Assembly: GCF_002923755.1 (NCBI RefSeq)
Contig: NZ_PGFZ01000008.1
Coordinates: 146,674-210,673, forward strand
DNA length: 64,000 nucleotides
Reading direction: 5' to 3'
Source: Methylovulum psychrotolerans
GTDB lineage: Bacteria > Pseudomonadota > Gammaproteobacteria > Methylococcales > Methylomonadaceae
A program made the translations under genes and the position numbers. Below the pieces are notes generated by a model. That model was not told where the DNA came from, did no database searches, and worked only from the letters and a program-made list of their open reading frames with translations. Shown here one piece after another: positions 26,947 through 35,274 of the stretch (its first letter is position 1; every line of letters starts with the position of its first letter).

Positions 26947-29139
26947 TTACGGCAAACTGCCGTTCGCTTTCAAAAAGACCAGTAATTGCCGTAACGCTTC
27001 CGGCGGGTTGGTGACGGCCGGATGTCCGGCCTGATCTGCGGTATTCGGCGCATGGCAAGCTGGGCAAGTGCGGATTTCTCCCGGTTGCAAGGTCAGCCAG
27101 TTACGTTCGCGGACGACAAATTTGCTGGCGGGGTCGGTGATTTGCCAGCTTAAGGCGCGGCGGGTCGGCAATAACATCGCCACTGAGCCGTCGCTGGCGA
27201 TTTTGACGCTGCCTTTCGGTGCGCCCGCGCTCAGGGGCGGATTGGCGGTGACGCTATGCAACGGCTCCGCCAACACCCGCCGCCCGTCTTTGGGTGTCGT
27301 CGAACCGCAGCAACCGAATAAGCCTCGGATCTGGTCGGCTTGGAAGGCTTGGAAATGCGCCACTTCATAAAGCTTGCCAGCGTTACCCAAGGTTTGCGTC
27401 GCCGAACCGGCCACCGCCAAATTATAGGGCTGTTGCTTGTCGCTGTGGTCGCGTTGCGTGACATTGCGCATAATCGCCAACGCCAGACCTTTGCTGGCTA
27501 AGAATTGGCGCAAGCTGGCTTCGCTTACCCCTTCTTGTTGCAAGATTTGTTGCTCCGGTGCGCCTAAAGAGGCGACACGGCGGGCAGGTCGTGGCCGCGC
27601 CTTCACTTCCACAGGCTGCAATTCCCATAACGCTGTTGAATAATGCCGTAAGGTATCTGGGCTAAAATAGCTGATGTCTTTAGTGATGCCTGCCGTCAAC
27701 GGTTGGTCGGCTGTCCAAGTACCATTCGGCAATTGCTTTAAGGTACGCAAGCGGAAGGTATAGCGTGATTTCGGGAAGGAATTGGCGTTATCCGCCGAGG
27801 TTGTGCCTTCATCCTTATCTTGGCGGGTCTCTGCTGTATGCGCGGCGATCAGCGTACCGTCAGACAGCACCGCCGGGTCGCGGTAATGGCTGGAGTCGGC
27901 AGGCGGCGGGGTTTCGTTATCCCCCACAGTCGAAAAGGTCGAGACATCGGTCAGATAATCAATGCGCATTTCATCGGCATTGTGGACGGGGTCAACATTG
28001 GTTAAGCGGACAATTTGCCCGGACGCATGAGTGCCAAATTCAGGCGCGTTGATGCCGATAAAAAAATTAGGGTTAGTCGGGTCTTGTTTGATCTGGAAAA
28101 AATTGCTGATTTTGTTCTGGTTAAGGCTATTGATTTGGAAGGTCAGGTCAGGATCATCGGTAAACACCGCATCGACAAAGGAGCCGCCCAACTCGTGCCG
28201 CCCGATATGGTTGACGGTTTCCATTTCCGTGCCGTCCTCGTTAATTTGCCAGGGGAAAAACTGGTTAAAACTGTGTCCGGTTAAGTTAGTCCCCGCCAAA
28301 GAAATGGTGTCGCGGCGGATAGGCTCAGGAAACACTTCTGTCCGGCTGTTTAAGATTTTTGCCGTGGCCGATTCGTTAGAATAGTTAAATGTCCCATAAT
28401 CGCCGCCTGCCCGGTCGGCAGCCGCTTGCTGGTCTTGCTGCAAATGGTCCCAACGGGTGAAAACAACCCGCCCAAAGCTGTCCACTATCGGGCTAAAATC
28501 TCCCGAAGGGGCGTGGGTCAGCATTGTCAACGCACCTGTACTGGGCTTTAAGCTCCACAAACCGCTTACCGTCGGGGCTTCCTCATACTCATCCAACTGC
28601 GGATATAAATGCACCGCACCCCCACGCGGGCGGTCAGACGCAAAAATGATGCTGTCGTCTGTGCCATAAGTCGGGCTGACGTTGTTATAAGTGGCGGGTT
28701 GTTTGGCGACTTTGGTGATCATTGGCGTGTCATTTTTGCCCAAGCCTGTGATTTCATACAATTGCCAATTAAAGCGTTTGACTTGGAAATGTGCGGGCGC
28801 ACCGATAACCATGCTAAAGATCACTTTAGTGCCGTCCCAGTGTACGGATGGGTCACGGACGGCGATGCTCCGGTTGCTTTGCAAACCTGTTTGGCCTAAG
28901 CCCGCCGCTTGGGTCAAGTTTTTTAAGCTGCCGTCAGGATAGCGTATCCATAAATCGCCACCGCGCCCGCTGCTGTCGATGTCGCCCTGTTGGTTGCAAA
29001 AAGTCGAAGTCAACGCGCAAAAATCGCCCGGTATCGGCACTTGGGTGACGAAAACGATGGGGTTGTTAATGGCCGCGAGACAAGGGGTTGTTAGCTGGGT
29101 CAGCAGCAATAGGCTGAACCCGTTCAGTTTTTTCATCAT
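26947..29139 (-). CDS. Exported HzsA-like protein with one heme-binding site
   Basis: The 730-residue product has a signal peptide (cut after CLAA). A large propeller-type body follows with blocks such as VRDPSVHWDGTKVIFSM and DDSIIFASDRPRGG, then DFSPIVDSFGRVVFTRWDH. The C-terminus has a single c-type heme motif CPACH in GEIRTCPACHAPN. The layout resembles the middle and C-terminal parts of the hydrazine synthase alpha subunit family, homologues of which are widespread outside anammox bacteria with unknown roles. It probably is a periplasmic cytochrome c; making hydrazine is not implied. No hydrazine synthase partner subunits are nearby. Confidence 0.75.
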   Translation of the reverse strand: MMKKLNGFSLLLLTQLTTPCLAAINNPIVFVTQVPIPGDFCALTSTFCNQQGDIDSSGRGGDLWIRYPDGSLKNLTQAAGLGQTGLQSNRSIAVRDPSVHWDGTKVIFSMVIGAPAHFQVKRFNWQLYEITGLGKNDTPMITKVAKQPATYNNVSPTYGTDDSIIFASDRPRGGAVHLYPQLDEYEEAPTVSGLWSLKPSTGALTMLTHAPSGDFSPIVDSFGRVVFTRWDHLQQDQQAAADRAGGDYGTFNYSNESATAKILNSRTEVFPEPIRRDTISLAGTNLTGHSFNQFFPWQINEDGTEMETVNHIGRHELGGSFVDAVFTDDPDLTFQINSLNQNKISNFFQIKQDPTNPNFFIGINAPEFGTHASGQIVRLTNVDPVHNADEMRIDYLTDVSTFSTVGDNETPPPADSSHYRDPAVLSDGTLIAAHTAETRQDKDEGTTSADNANSFPKSRYTFRLRTLKQLPNGTWTADQPLTAGITKDISYFSPDTLRHYSTALWELQPVEVKARPRPARRVASLGAPEQQILQQEGVSEASLRQFLASKGLALAIMRNVTQRDHSDKQQPYNLAVAGSATQTLGNAGKLYEVAHFQAFQADQIRGLFGCCGSTTPKDGRRVLAEPLHSVTANPPLSAGAPKGSVKIASDGSVAMLLPTRRALSWQITDPASKFVVRERNWLTLQPGEIRTCPACHAPNTADQAGHPAVTNPPEALRQLLVFLKANGSLP

Positions 29140-29933
29140 GCCAAACTCCTAAGTGGATTTTCATTAAAGTTAAGGGGGGTTTGATATATCGGTTTGGTGT
29201 ACGCGCGGTTACTAAACAATCCTCTGATTGTCCGGTAATGGATTCCGTCGCGTTTAAGCAAGGTTCAAAGTCTGTATTGTGATTTATTTACTTATGTCAG
29301 CCAGCCATTGCCAAAAGGATGGGTCATATAGCCGTGTGTTAAGTTACAGCGGGCTTTCAAGTAAATGTGCTTTGCAATTCAAGACCGTACGCTTATTTTT
29401 AATAAATTGGGTTTTTGTCTAAAGTGATGAATGTCGCCGTATAAGTTAGCCTTTTAGGCTTTTGTTATAGCGGATGCCTAGAGAAGCCGATAGGCCAACT
29501 TATGGGGCGAAGGCTATCTAACAGGAGATAAAAAAGATTTACCACACAGGTAGATTTGATTAAGATACTAGAGGAACGGTTAATGGAATGTTAATGGGAA
29601 AGGCGACCCATCACTATAACCGAAGTTACGCAGGCGGGTTCGACCATAAAAAACGGGGGGCTTAGGGGTGTTGGGGGCTTGTTATCGCTAATAAATGCCC
29701 CCCATTGAAGCCAAGGCACAGTTCGGCCTTAGTCTTTTTGCTTTTCAGGCCATTTAATATCGGTTATGGGTATCTCGTTACTGAAATCGGGTAGCTTGTT
29801 AAGCTGTGCGTATCATGAGCCGCCAAATAGTTATGGCTCTCTAGCTCCGAAAAATTCCAAGCATCCCTCCAACGTCTTTGGATTTTGGATGCTGGCATAT
29901 TTAGCCGATACTGTTTTTAGGTGATAGATTGCA
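29140..29933. other. Long gene-free region
   Basis: Almost 800 bases contain no frame that looks like protein on either strand. It is AT-rich in its first half. A loose inverted repeat (GGGGGGC near 29656 and GCCCCCC near 29697) has a loop too long for a terminator. It presumably carries the promoter of the HzsA-like gene. Confidence 0.5.
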
Positions 29934-30299
29934 ATGAAACGCCCCATCATTATCTCAGGCCACGGCGACATTCTGGTTTTTAGAACCGTAGAAGAGGCTT
30001 GTTCCTATATCGAACTTATTGATGTGAAAAATGGCGAATATATTGCCTTTGATGCAGATGGATTTTCTTTAACGCTGGCAATAGTTAAGAAACCGCGCAC
30101 TTGTTTTGGCTTTTTAAACATAAACAGATTGGCTGTAACGATACTGGACGAGAAATACGAGAATAAAGCCGAGGATTTAGCGGCGTTGCTTCTACCTTTT
30201 TTGAATGCTGCCAATATAAAAAATGTCGGGGCTGGTATGGGCTTGCCTGATTTAATCAGTGCTGTGGAAAATTATGTACTGCCCGATAGGGCGGCTTAA
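29934..30299 (+). CDS. Small hypothetical protein
   Basis: The 121-residue product has no signal peptide or membrane span. It starts MKRPIIISGHGDILVFRTVE, followed by a helix with ACSYIELIDVKNGEYI, and looks like a compact alpha/beta protein. The size and acidic character recall immunity proteins, but no toxin gene adjoins it and I do not recognise the family. An AGGTGATAG Shine-Dalgarno-like stretch precedes the ATG. Confidence 0.5.
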   Translation: MKRPIIISGHGDILVFRTVEEACSYIELIDVKNGEYIAFDADGFSLTLAIVKKPRTCFGFLNINRLAVTILDEKYENKAEDLAALLLPFLNAANIKNVGAGMGLPDLISAVENYVLPDRAA

Positions 30300-30347
30300 A
30301 GCCAACTATGGGTTGCAACAAGGCTCGTACCCTGCTTAGCTGCTTTT

Positions 30348-30746
30348 TTAGGAAACAATCTTATTTTTCAAGCTATTTAGCAAGCTGGGATGTTCCGAAA
30401 CTAAGGCTAATAAATCTGTAGAGCCACCACCCGCAGCAAACAAAAAGTATTCGCAGCCTTCAGTTGCGTCTAAATCATACGTTGTGACAACTTCAAATCC
30501 CGCCTTGTCCTCTATTACCTCATCAATCGTATCATGAAGAAATTCGGCTGCTTTTCCTACGCAACAAAACTCAATGCAGCCCATTGCTAAAAACGTAACG
30601 ATGCGTCTTCCGGCTTCTATACACTCAACTTTGTTTGCAGCGGGTAATAGCACAGCAAATGGAGCGGATAGGTTAATGGGCGGGTCGTCCTTCACTGACC
30701 CAATAGCAATGACGCGCGTTCCAAAATTAAGGTATTGATAGTCCAT
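30348..30746 (-). CDS. Small hypothetical protein, convergent with its neighbour
   Basis: The 132-residue product (MDYQYLNFGTRVIAIGSVKD) is predicted cytosolic, with a beta strand AGRRIVTFLAMGCIEFCCVG and an acidic middle. I do not recognise the family with confidence. It is transcribed toward the small gene at 29934 and lies 3' of the desaturase gene, with about 120 bases between, so it could be read through from the peptide operon but shows no functional link to it. Confidence 0.5.
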   Translation of the reverse strand: MDYQYLNFGTRVIAIGSVKDDPPINLSAPFAVLLPAANKVECIEAGRRIVTFLAMGCIEFCCVGKAAEFLHDTIDEVIEDKAGFEVVTTYDLDATEGCEYFLFAAGGGSTDLLALVSEHPSLLNSLKNKIVS

Positions 30747-30868
30747 TTGAAATTTATGTCATCATACGGTTAACTGTTTTTAGCGGCTATCGGGATTTGG
30801 CTCGGTAAAAAAATCAACGGCATCACCGTTATTCCCACCGATATGGCAGTCCAACGCGCTACAAAAGC

Positions 30869-31987
30869 CTAATTCAAGCGTTGCCCATCAAACCCTAACC
30901 AGCAACGGTTTTCAAAATCGTAAAGTTTGCAGATGCGGGTGCATTCGGCATACCACCGCCAGGAAAAATCCTGCACTACGATAATATCCGGCACCAGCAC
31001 CTCCAACTGCCGTTGTGCAGCTTGTAGTTGGTGATAAGGGATGCCGGGGCAAAGATGATGTGCCGGATGTTCCATAATGTAGTGCAGGCCTCCGCTCAAC
31101 CACGCCGGGAAACGGATGTGTACGGTCGCCATTAATGATGGGGGCGCAGACAGGTAGGCCGCTCCCATCGGCTGTTGTTGCCAATTGACTTTGGGGTGGG
31201 TGTGGTGGAGATAAGACACGAACCCTATCACTGTGTTGGTGAGGGCCAGCGGTAAAATAAAGCCAGCCAGCCATAGCGGCATATACGCTTGGCCAGTTTG
31301 GGCGGCCAGTCCGTATAAGAGCAGAGGCCAAGCCACGGAAAAGCCTATCGCCAGCAAAGCATCCGGTAAGAGGCGGCGGGCCAGGTCGTTGCCAAACTGT
31401 TTGGGGGAAGGATAATAAAAATATTGCCACCAAACTTCCACCAAATAATAAAGGCCGACACCGCAGGGGCTGCGGTACAGACGGTACAGTCCCCGTTGCC
31501 AGGGGTTGAGCGTCCGGTAGCGGTCAGGGGGCAATGGTGCCCACAAATCACTCGGTATGGAATTGGCATAATTATGGTGTTGGTTATGGCTGAAAACCCA
31601 GCTTTGGTAAGCGGTCAATGAGGGTAGGAATGCCAACCTTCCCAGCCAGGCGTTAAGGGGCTTAAAATGGGACAGCGAACCATGTCCGGCATCATGCGCC
31701 AAAAAAAATAGCCGGACGGCGGCCATAGCGGCAATAAGCCCACCCAAGGGCTTTAACAGGAGGGGGCTGGCAATAACGGCATATTGTCCGAAAAAAAACA
31801 GCAGCATGTTGGCCAACCAATCGCTATACGCCCGCCAGTTGTTCCGGGTGGTGTAAACCTGCAAAGATTTGCGTAACGCTTTGGCGTTATAAGCGGGGGG
31901 ATTTTGGGGTAAAGGGGGGCTAAACAATGTGCCTGCCCATTGCTGGGCGACCCTTTGGCTGTGGCGCCGAATTTGCTCTTCGTTCAT
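30869..31987 (-). CDS. Membrane fatty-acid desaturase with a precursor-leader-like N-terminus
   Basis: The 372-residue product is an integral membrane di-iron desaturase with all three histidine boxes: HDAGH (98-102), HNQHH (134-138) and HPAHH (307-311). Such enzymes introduce double bonds into, or hydroxylate, acyl chains. It is the last gene of the peptide operon. Its first residues, MNEEQIRRHSQRVAQQWAG, copy the start of the precursor leaders (MNEEQMQQYSQIVAKCWAD) at 11 of 19 positions. The DNA match extends into the untranslated AGCAAAC before the ATG, so this is a captured 5' end and not convergence. The first transmembrane segments start only near residue 58. Whether it acts on the peptide, on a lipid partner or on membrane lipids is unknown. 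Confidence 0.85.
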   Translation of the reverse strand: MNEEQIRRHSQRVAQQWAGTLFSPPLPQNPPAYNAKALRKSLQVYTTRNNWRAYSDWLANMLLFFFGQYAVIASPLLLKPLGGLIAAMAAVRLFFLAHDAGHGSLSHFKPLNAWLGRLAFLPSLTAYQSWVFSHNQHHNYANSIPSDLWAPLPPDRYRTLNPWQRGLYRLYRSPCGVGLYYLVEVWWQYFYYPSPKQFGNDLARRLLPDALLAIGFSVAWPLLLYGLAAQTGQAYMPLWLAGFILPLALTNTVIGFVSYLHHTHPKVNWQQQPMGAAYLSAPPSLMATVHIRFPAWLSGGLHYIMEHPAHHLCPGIPYHQLQAAQRQLEVLVPDIIVVQDFSWRWYAECTRICKLYDFENRCWLGFDGQRLN

Positions 31988-32214
31988 GTTTGCTAGGAGG
32001 AGTGGCAGGCCGCTAAGGGGCGGCAGGATAAAATGGCATTATGTGGCAAATGCCCCCTCCCTTTCTTAGCCTAAGGGCTGGGCATAAAGCAATGCCGACA
32101 TCCCCCGCCAGAGGTTTAACAATACCTGTTTTATCCATAAAAATAGATAAAAATCAATCTATTGTTGTTCTGTGCGGTTGTCATATAATACCAGGAAGAA
32201 CTGGGCAACCCCGT
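31988..32214 (-). other. Spacer between the unknown operon protein and the desaturase
   Basis: It holds no gene; overlapping plus-strand frames are shadows. A short AT-rich inverted repeat (AATAGAT / ATCTATT, near 32143-32162) is present. The Shine-Dalgarno of the desaturase (AGGAGG-like, CTCCTCCTA on the minus strand being its complement region) is not well formed. Confidence 0.3.
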
Positions 32215-33204
32215 TCAACTTTCGACGAACACGCGCCCGGAACTGGAGCGCCACACCGGACGGACCATATAACAAATTTTGGCAGATAGCCATGCCCCAT
32301 CCGCCACCACTATCTTGATGCGCTCCAGTGACACCATTAGCCGTAGCAGCGCAGGTTGGCCATCAAAGGTTGCACCTCCCGGTACGGGTATCATCAACGG
32401 CGGTTGTTGCAACATCAAGGCGGTATCCGCATCTACCATGCCCCGCTCCAGCAATGCGCCGACCAAAGGTGCCAAGGCTTCGTGGGGTTTCGCGTGCATT
32501 CTGGCCACCACCGGCACATGCCAGGTTAAGCCCGGATCAAGGGTTGGCGGCACAGCCACTAGAGGTGGGACAGCGGACAGGCTGGCGATTTCATCAACAG
32601 CCGCCCAGTTGGGGTGGCCGTTCCAGTCGCGTTCTGGGCCAATCGCGACAGTCGCCCGCACCGGCATGTCCTGTCGTCCAAGATAAACCCCCAACCCGAC
32701 GATGTTGGCATGGGGGGCGGTGGCGGCACGTTGCCAAGCCTGGGCCAAATCGGCATCATCCAGTTGCCCGGCAAATTCTCTGACCACCGCCTGCCAGTTG
32801 GGTTGGTTGGGCGCAAAGGTCAGGAACACCTGCGGCTGCGCTGGGCCAGTACCGATCTGTTCATCCCACATGATCATCAAATGTAAGGGCAGGCAGTCTT
32901 GACAGGTAGTCCGCCAAGCACGGATGAGAGGGGCCAAAAACGCCGCTCTGGGCATATTGGCGGCACAGGCTAAGGCGGCATCCATGCACCATGGCCAAAG
33001 ATGAAAGCCAAATTGGCTGATGGCGGGCGAGTCCAAGGTACGTTCGAAACCAAACGCGGCCCCGGGCAAAGCGGGCGCAGCGTTGGCCAGCCTGTCCCAG
33101 GATGCGCTGTCGACAATATCCGAGGGGACGTAGTTTTTCAACAACTCCCAATAATCACTGGCCGTTCTGGCCGGATAAAGGGAGGGCAAAGCGAATCCGC
33201 TCAT
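32215..33204 (-). CDS. Unknown protein of the peptide operon
   Basis: The 329-residue product is predicted soluble, with no signal peptide. It is rich in Trp, Pro and Ala (YPARTASDYWELLKNYV, HLWPWCMDAALACAANM) and carries CQDCLPLHLMIMWDE in the middle. I do not recognise a family. It starts at an ATG with a good GGAGA Shine-Dalgarno and sits between the last precursor gene and the desaturase on the same strand. Its position suggests a maturation, immunity or acceptor role in the peptide pathway, but no motif decides between them. Confidence 0.65.
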   Translation of the reverse strand: MSGFALPSLYPARTASDYWELLKNYVPSDIVDSASWDRLANAAPALPGAAFGFERTLDSPAISQFGFHLWPWCMDAALACAANMPRAAFLAPLIRAWRTTCQDCLPLHLMIMWDEQIGTGPAQPQVFLTFAPNQPNWQAVVREFAGQLDDADLAQAWQRAATAPHANIVGLGVYLGRQDMPVRATVAIGPERDWNGHPNWAAVDEIASLSAVPPLVAVPPTLDPGLTWHVPVVARMHAKPHEALAPLVGALLERGMVDADTALMLQQPPLMIPVPGGATFDGQPALLRLMVSLERIKIVVADGAWLSAKICYMVRPVWRSSSGRVFVES

Positions 33205-33288
33205 GCTGATGTCTCCTTATAATTAATGGCAAAAGTGAAGGGCTATCGGTAAATGCAATCGGAAATCCGTTGCACAACTGATTTTATT

Positions 33289-33329
33289 GTCGCCGTCCAT
33301 CTGGGTGTGGTCTTGAGATGGACGGCAAC
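33289..33329 (-). other. 14-bp hairpin closing the precursor array
   Basis: GTTGCCGTCCATCT (33316-33329 on the minus strand) pairs with AGATGGACGGCGAC (33289-33302) with one G-U pair and a 13-base loop. It begins 30 bases after the last precursor stop codon. There is no U tract, so it looks like an RNA-processing or stabilising structure, or a weak terminator, that sets the ratio of precursors to the two downstream genes. Confidence 0.7.
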
Positions 33330-33359
33330 GGAAAATGGCTGGCTCTGGCACTGACGCTA

Positions 33360-33626
33360 TCAGGTGCTGGCGGAACAACTGCTGCCGCCCGTGACAACCC
33401 CTAAATCCTCATCGCTCAGTTCGCCTTCCGCCGGTGGCGGCGGCAATACCAAGTTGACTGTGGTGGCGGTGTTTTCCAGCACCCGCAGTTCCATGCCGTC
33501 GGGCACGGTGATACCTTCGGCGGCCAGCGTGGCTAGCGGATCGCCCATCAGCTTGGCTTTAAATTCCGCGTCCGCCCAGCATTTGGCGACGATTTGGCTG
33601 TATTGCTGCATTTGTTCTTCGTTCAT
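33360..33626 (-). CDS. NHLP-type precursor peptide, copy 10 (core SSCSAST)
   Basis: The 88-residue product starts MNEEQMQQYSQIVAKCWAD and has the leader of the nitrile-hydratase-like precursor family: helical N-terminal half, the strand ELRVLENTATTVNLVLPPPP, then GELSDEDLGVVTGG. Cleavage after the double glycine would release a 7-residue core with one Cys, three Ser and one Thr as azoline candidates. Its leader is of the KAKLMGDPLATLAAEG subtype. It is the last and most distal precursor and is preceded by a 5' hairpin at 33651-33671. GGAG lies 7 bases before the ATG. Confidence 0.93.
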   Translation of the reverse strand: MNEEQMQQYSQIVAKCWADAEFKAKLMGDPLATLAAEGITVPDGMELRVLENTATTVNLVLPPPPAEGELSDEDLGVVTGGSSCSAST

Positions 33627-33650
33627 AGTTTGCTCCTGGCCGTTATCTGA

Positions 33651-33671
33651 GGGAGTAGGTGGCCTACCCCC
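33651..33671 (-). other. Leader hairpin before precursor copy 10
   Basis: An imperfect 9-bp stem (eight pairs) with a 3-base loop lies about 25-45 bases before the start codon. It is the GTAGG/CCTAC version of the hairpin shared by five spacers of the array. Confidence 0.75.
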
Positions 33672-33772
33672 AGTTAAATTTCAGCGGTTTAGTGTTACCT
33701 TTTAGAGATGAGTTGGGTAAAGATGGCTGGCCGGAACGGCCCGCGCGTATCTGCTGTCTAGAGACCCTTTGT

Positions 33773-34048
33773 CTAGCAACTAGAACAACCACAGCCACAG
33801 CTACTGCCGCCCGTGACAGTTCCTAAATCTTCATCGCTCAACTCGCCTTCCGTCGGCGGCGGTGGCAGCACCAAGTTGACTGTGGTGGCGGTGTTTTCCA
33901 GCACCCGCAGTTCGATGCCGTCAGGCACGGCGATGCCTTCGGCGGCCAGCGTGGCTAGCGGATCGCCCATCAGCTTGGCCTTAAATTCCGCGTCCGCCCA
34001 GCATTTGGCGACGATTTGGCTATATTGTTGCATTTGTTCTTCGTTCAT
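33773..34048 (-). CDS. NHLP-type precursor peptide, copy 9 (core SSCGCGCSSC)
   Basis: The 91-residue product begins at the ATG at 34048; an open frame reaching 34216 upstream is not used because the leader homology starts with MNEEQ. The leader is of the KAKLMGDP subtype, ending SDEDLGTVTGG. The core has four Cys and four Ser separated by Gly, the richest in the array, so up to eight heterocycles are possible. The Gly/Ser/Cys composition recalls microcin B17. Its spacer differs from those carrying the conserved hairpin. Confidence 0.93.
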   Translation of the reverse strand: MNEEQMQQYSQIVAKCWADAEFKAKLMGDPLATLAAEGIAVPDGIELRVLENTATTVNLVLPPPPTEGELSDEDLGTVTGGSSCGCGCSSC

Positions 34049-34197
34049 GATCGGTTTCTCGTGGTTATGGCGTGGGGACAGGCTTTGGTCTACCTCCACT
34101 TGGGTTTCAATGATATTGTGGTGCTTTGGGGATGCGGATTGGGCAAGTGTAGCGGTGATGGCCGGATTACACGCACCCACATCCCAAGTGAACCCTT

Positions 34198-34464
34198 TTA
34201 GGGGGCATTGCTGCAACCGCCGCCGCCTGTGACGAACCCTAAGTCCTCGTCGCTCAGTTCGCTTTCTTCAGGCGGCGGCGGCAACACCAGGTTGACTGTG
34301 GTGGCGGTGTTTTCCAGCACCTGCAGTTCGATGCCGTCAGGCACGGCGATGCCTTCGGCGGCCAGCGTAGCTACCGGATCGCCCATCAGCTTGGCTTTGA
34401 ATTCGGCATCTGCCCAACATTTGGCAACAATTTGGCTGTATTGTTGTATTTGTTCTTCGTTCAT
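34198..34464 (-). CDS. NHLP-type precursor peptide, copy 8 (core GGCSNAP)
   Basis: The 88-residue product has the standard start MNEEQIQQYSQIVAKCWAD and the KAKLMGDPVATL leader subtype. It shows two private changes, ELQVLEN and PPEESELSDEDLGFVTGG. The core has only one Cys and one Ser next to each other, so at most two adjacent rings can form. This is the poorest core in the array and ends in Asn-Ala-Pro. Confidence 0.92.
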   Translation of the reverse strand: MNEEQIQQYSQIVAKCWADAEFKAKLMGDPVATLAAEGIAVPDGIELQVLENTATTVNLVLPPPPEESELSDEDLGFVTGGGGCSNAP

Positions 34465-34490
34465 AGTTTGCTCCTGGCCGTTATCTGAGA

Positions 34491-34505
34491 GGTAGGTGGC
34501 CTACC
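34491..34505 (-). other. Leader hairpin before precursor copy 8
   Basis: GGTAGG and CCTACC form a 6-bp perfect stem with a 3-base loop, about 25 bases before the start codon. It is a shortened GTAGG/CCTAC version of the array hairpin. Confidence 0.65.
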
Positions 34506-34591
34506 CCCAGTTAAATTTCTTACTTTTTAGAGATAATTTGGATAAAGGGCTGGACGAAACGGATCGCGCGTATCTGCCACCTAGAGACCCT

Positions 34592-34861
34592 TTATTTGGA
34601 ACTACAGGCACAGCCGCCACCGCCCGTGACAGCCCCTAAATCTTCATCGCTCAGTTCGCCTTCCGCTGGCGGCGGCGGCAGCACCAAATTGACAACCGTG
34701 GCGGTGTTTTCCAGCACCCGCAGTTCAATGCCGTCAGGCACGGCGATGCTTTCGGCGGCCAGTGTGGCTTTGGGGTCGGCTATCAGTTTGGCCTTAAATT
34801 CCGCATCCGCCCAGCATTTGGCAACGATTTGGCTGTATTGCTGTGTTTGTTCTTCGTTCAT
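34592..34861 (-). CDS. NHLP-type precursor peptide, copy 7 (core GGCACSSK)
   Basis: The 89-residue product starts MNEEQTQQYSQIVAKCWAD at 34861. The leader combines KAKL with IADPKATLAAES and VPDG and has TATVVNLVL, a mixture of the two leader subtypes shared only with copy 6. The core contains two Cys and two Ser and ends with Lys, the only basic residue in any core. A perfect 9-bp hairpin precedes it. Confidence 0.92.
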   Translation of the reverse strand: MNEEQTQQYSQIVAKCWADAEFKAKLIADPKATLAAESIAVPDGIELRVLENTATVVNLVLPPPPAEGELSDEDLGAVTGGGGCACSSK

Positions 34862-34885
34862 AGTTTGCTCCTGGCCGTTATCTGA

Positions 34886-34906
34886 GGGGGTAGGTGGCCT
34901 ACCCCC
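34886..34906 (-). other. Leader hairpin before precursor copy 7
   Basis: GGGGGTAGG and CCTACCCCC form a perfect 9-bp stem with a 3-base loop (TGG on the plus strand), ending 25 bases before the start codon. Comparison with the copy 4 hairpin shows a T-A to C-G exchange at the same pair. Confidence 0.8.
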
Positions 34907-35001
34907 CAGTTGCATTGCAGCGGTTTAGTGTTACTTTTTAGGGTAAAGATGGCTGGCCGGAACGGCCCGCGCGTATCTGCCGCCTAGAGACCCTTTGTTT
35001 A

Positions 35002-35274
35002 TCAAGTGCAACTGCAACAGGCACAGCCGCTGCCGCCCGTGACAGATCCTAAATCTTCATCGCTCAGCTCGCCTTCCGTCGGCGGTGGCGGCAGCACCAA
35101 ATTGACAACCGTGGCGGTGTTTTCCAGCACCCGCAGTTCGATGCCGTCAGGCACGGCGATGCCTTCGGCAGCCAGTGTGGCTTTGGGGTCGGCTATCAGC
35201 TTGGCCTTAAATTCTGCGTCCGCCCAGCATTTGGCGACGATTTGGCTATATTGTTGCATTTGTTCTTCGTTCAT
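35002..35274 (-). CDS. NHLP-type precursor peptide, copy 6 (core SGCACCSCT)
   Basis: The 90-residue product begins at the ATG at 35274. Its leader matches copy 7 (KAKLIADPKATLAAEG, VPDG, TATVVNLVL) and ends SDEDLGSVTGG. The core has four Cys, two Ser and one Thr in nine residues. The spacer upstream is unlike those with the conserved hairpin and has its own AT-rich inverted repeat around 35335-35385, so expression of the distal half may be separately controlled. Confidence 0.92.
   Translation of the reverse strand: MNEEQMQQYSQIVAKCWADAEFKAKLIADPKATLAAEGIAVPDGIELRVLENTATVVNLVLPPPPTEGELSDEDLGSVTGGSGCACCSCT

Noticed and set aside
26947..29139. Calling the HzsA-like protein a true hydrazine synthase
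   Set aside because: The partner subunits are absent and only one heme site is present; the family is broad outside anammox bacteria.
29650..29705. GGGGGGC...GCCCCCC inverted repeat as a terminator
   Set aside because: Loop of more than 30 bases and no T tract.
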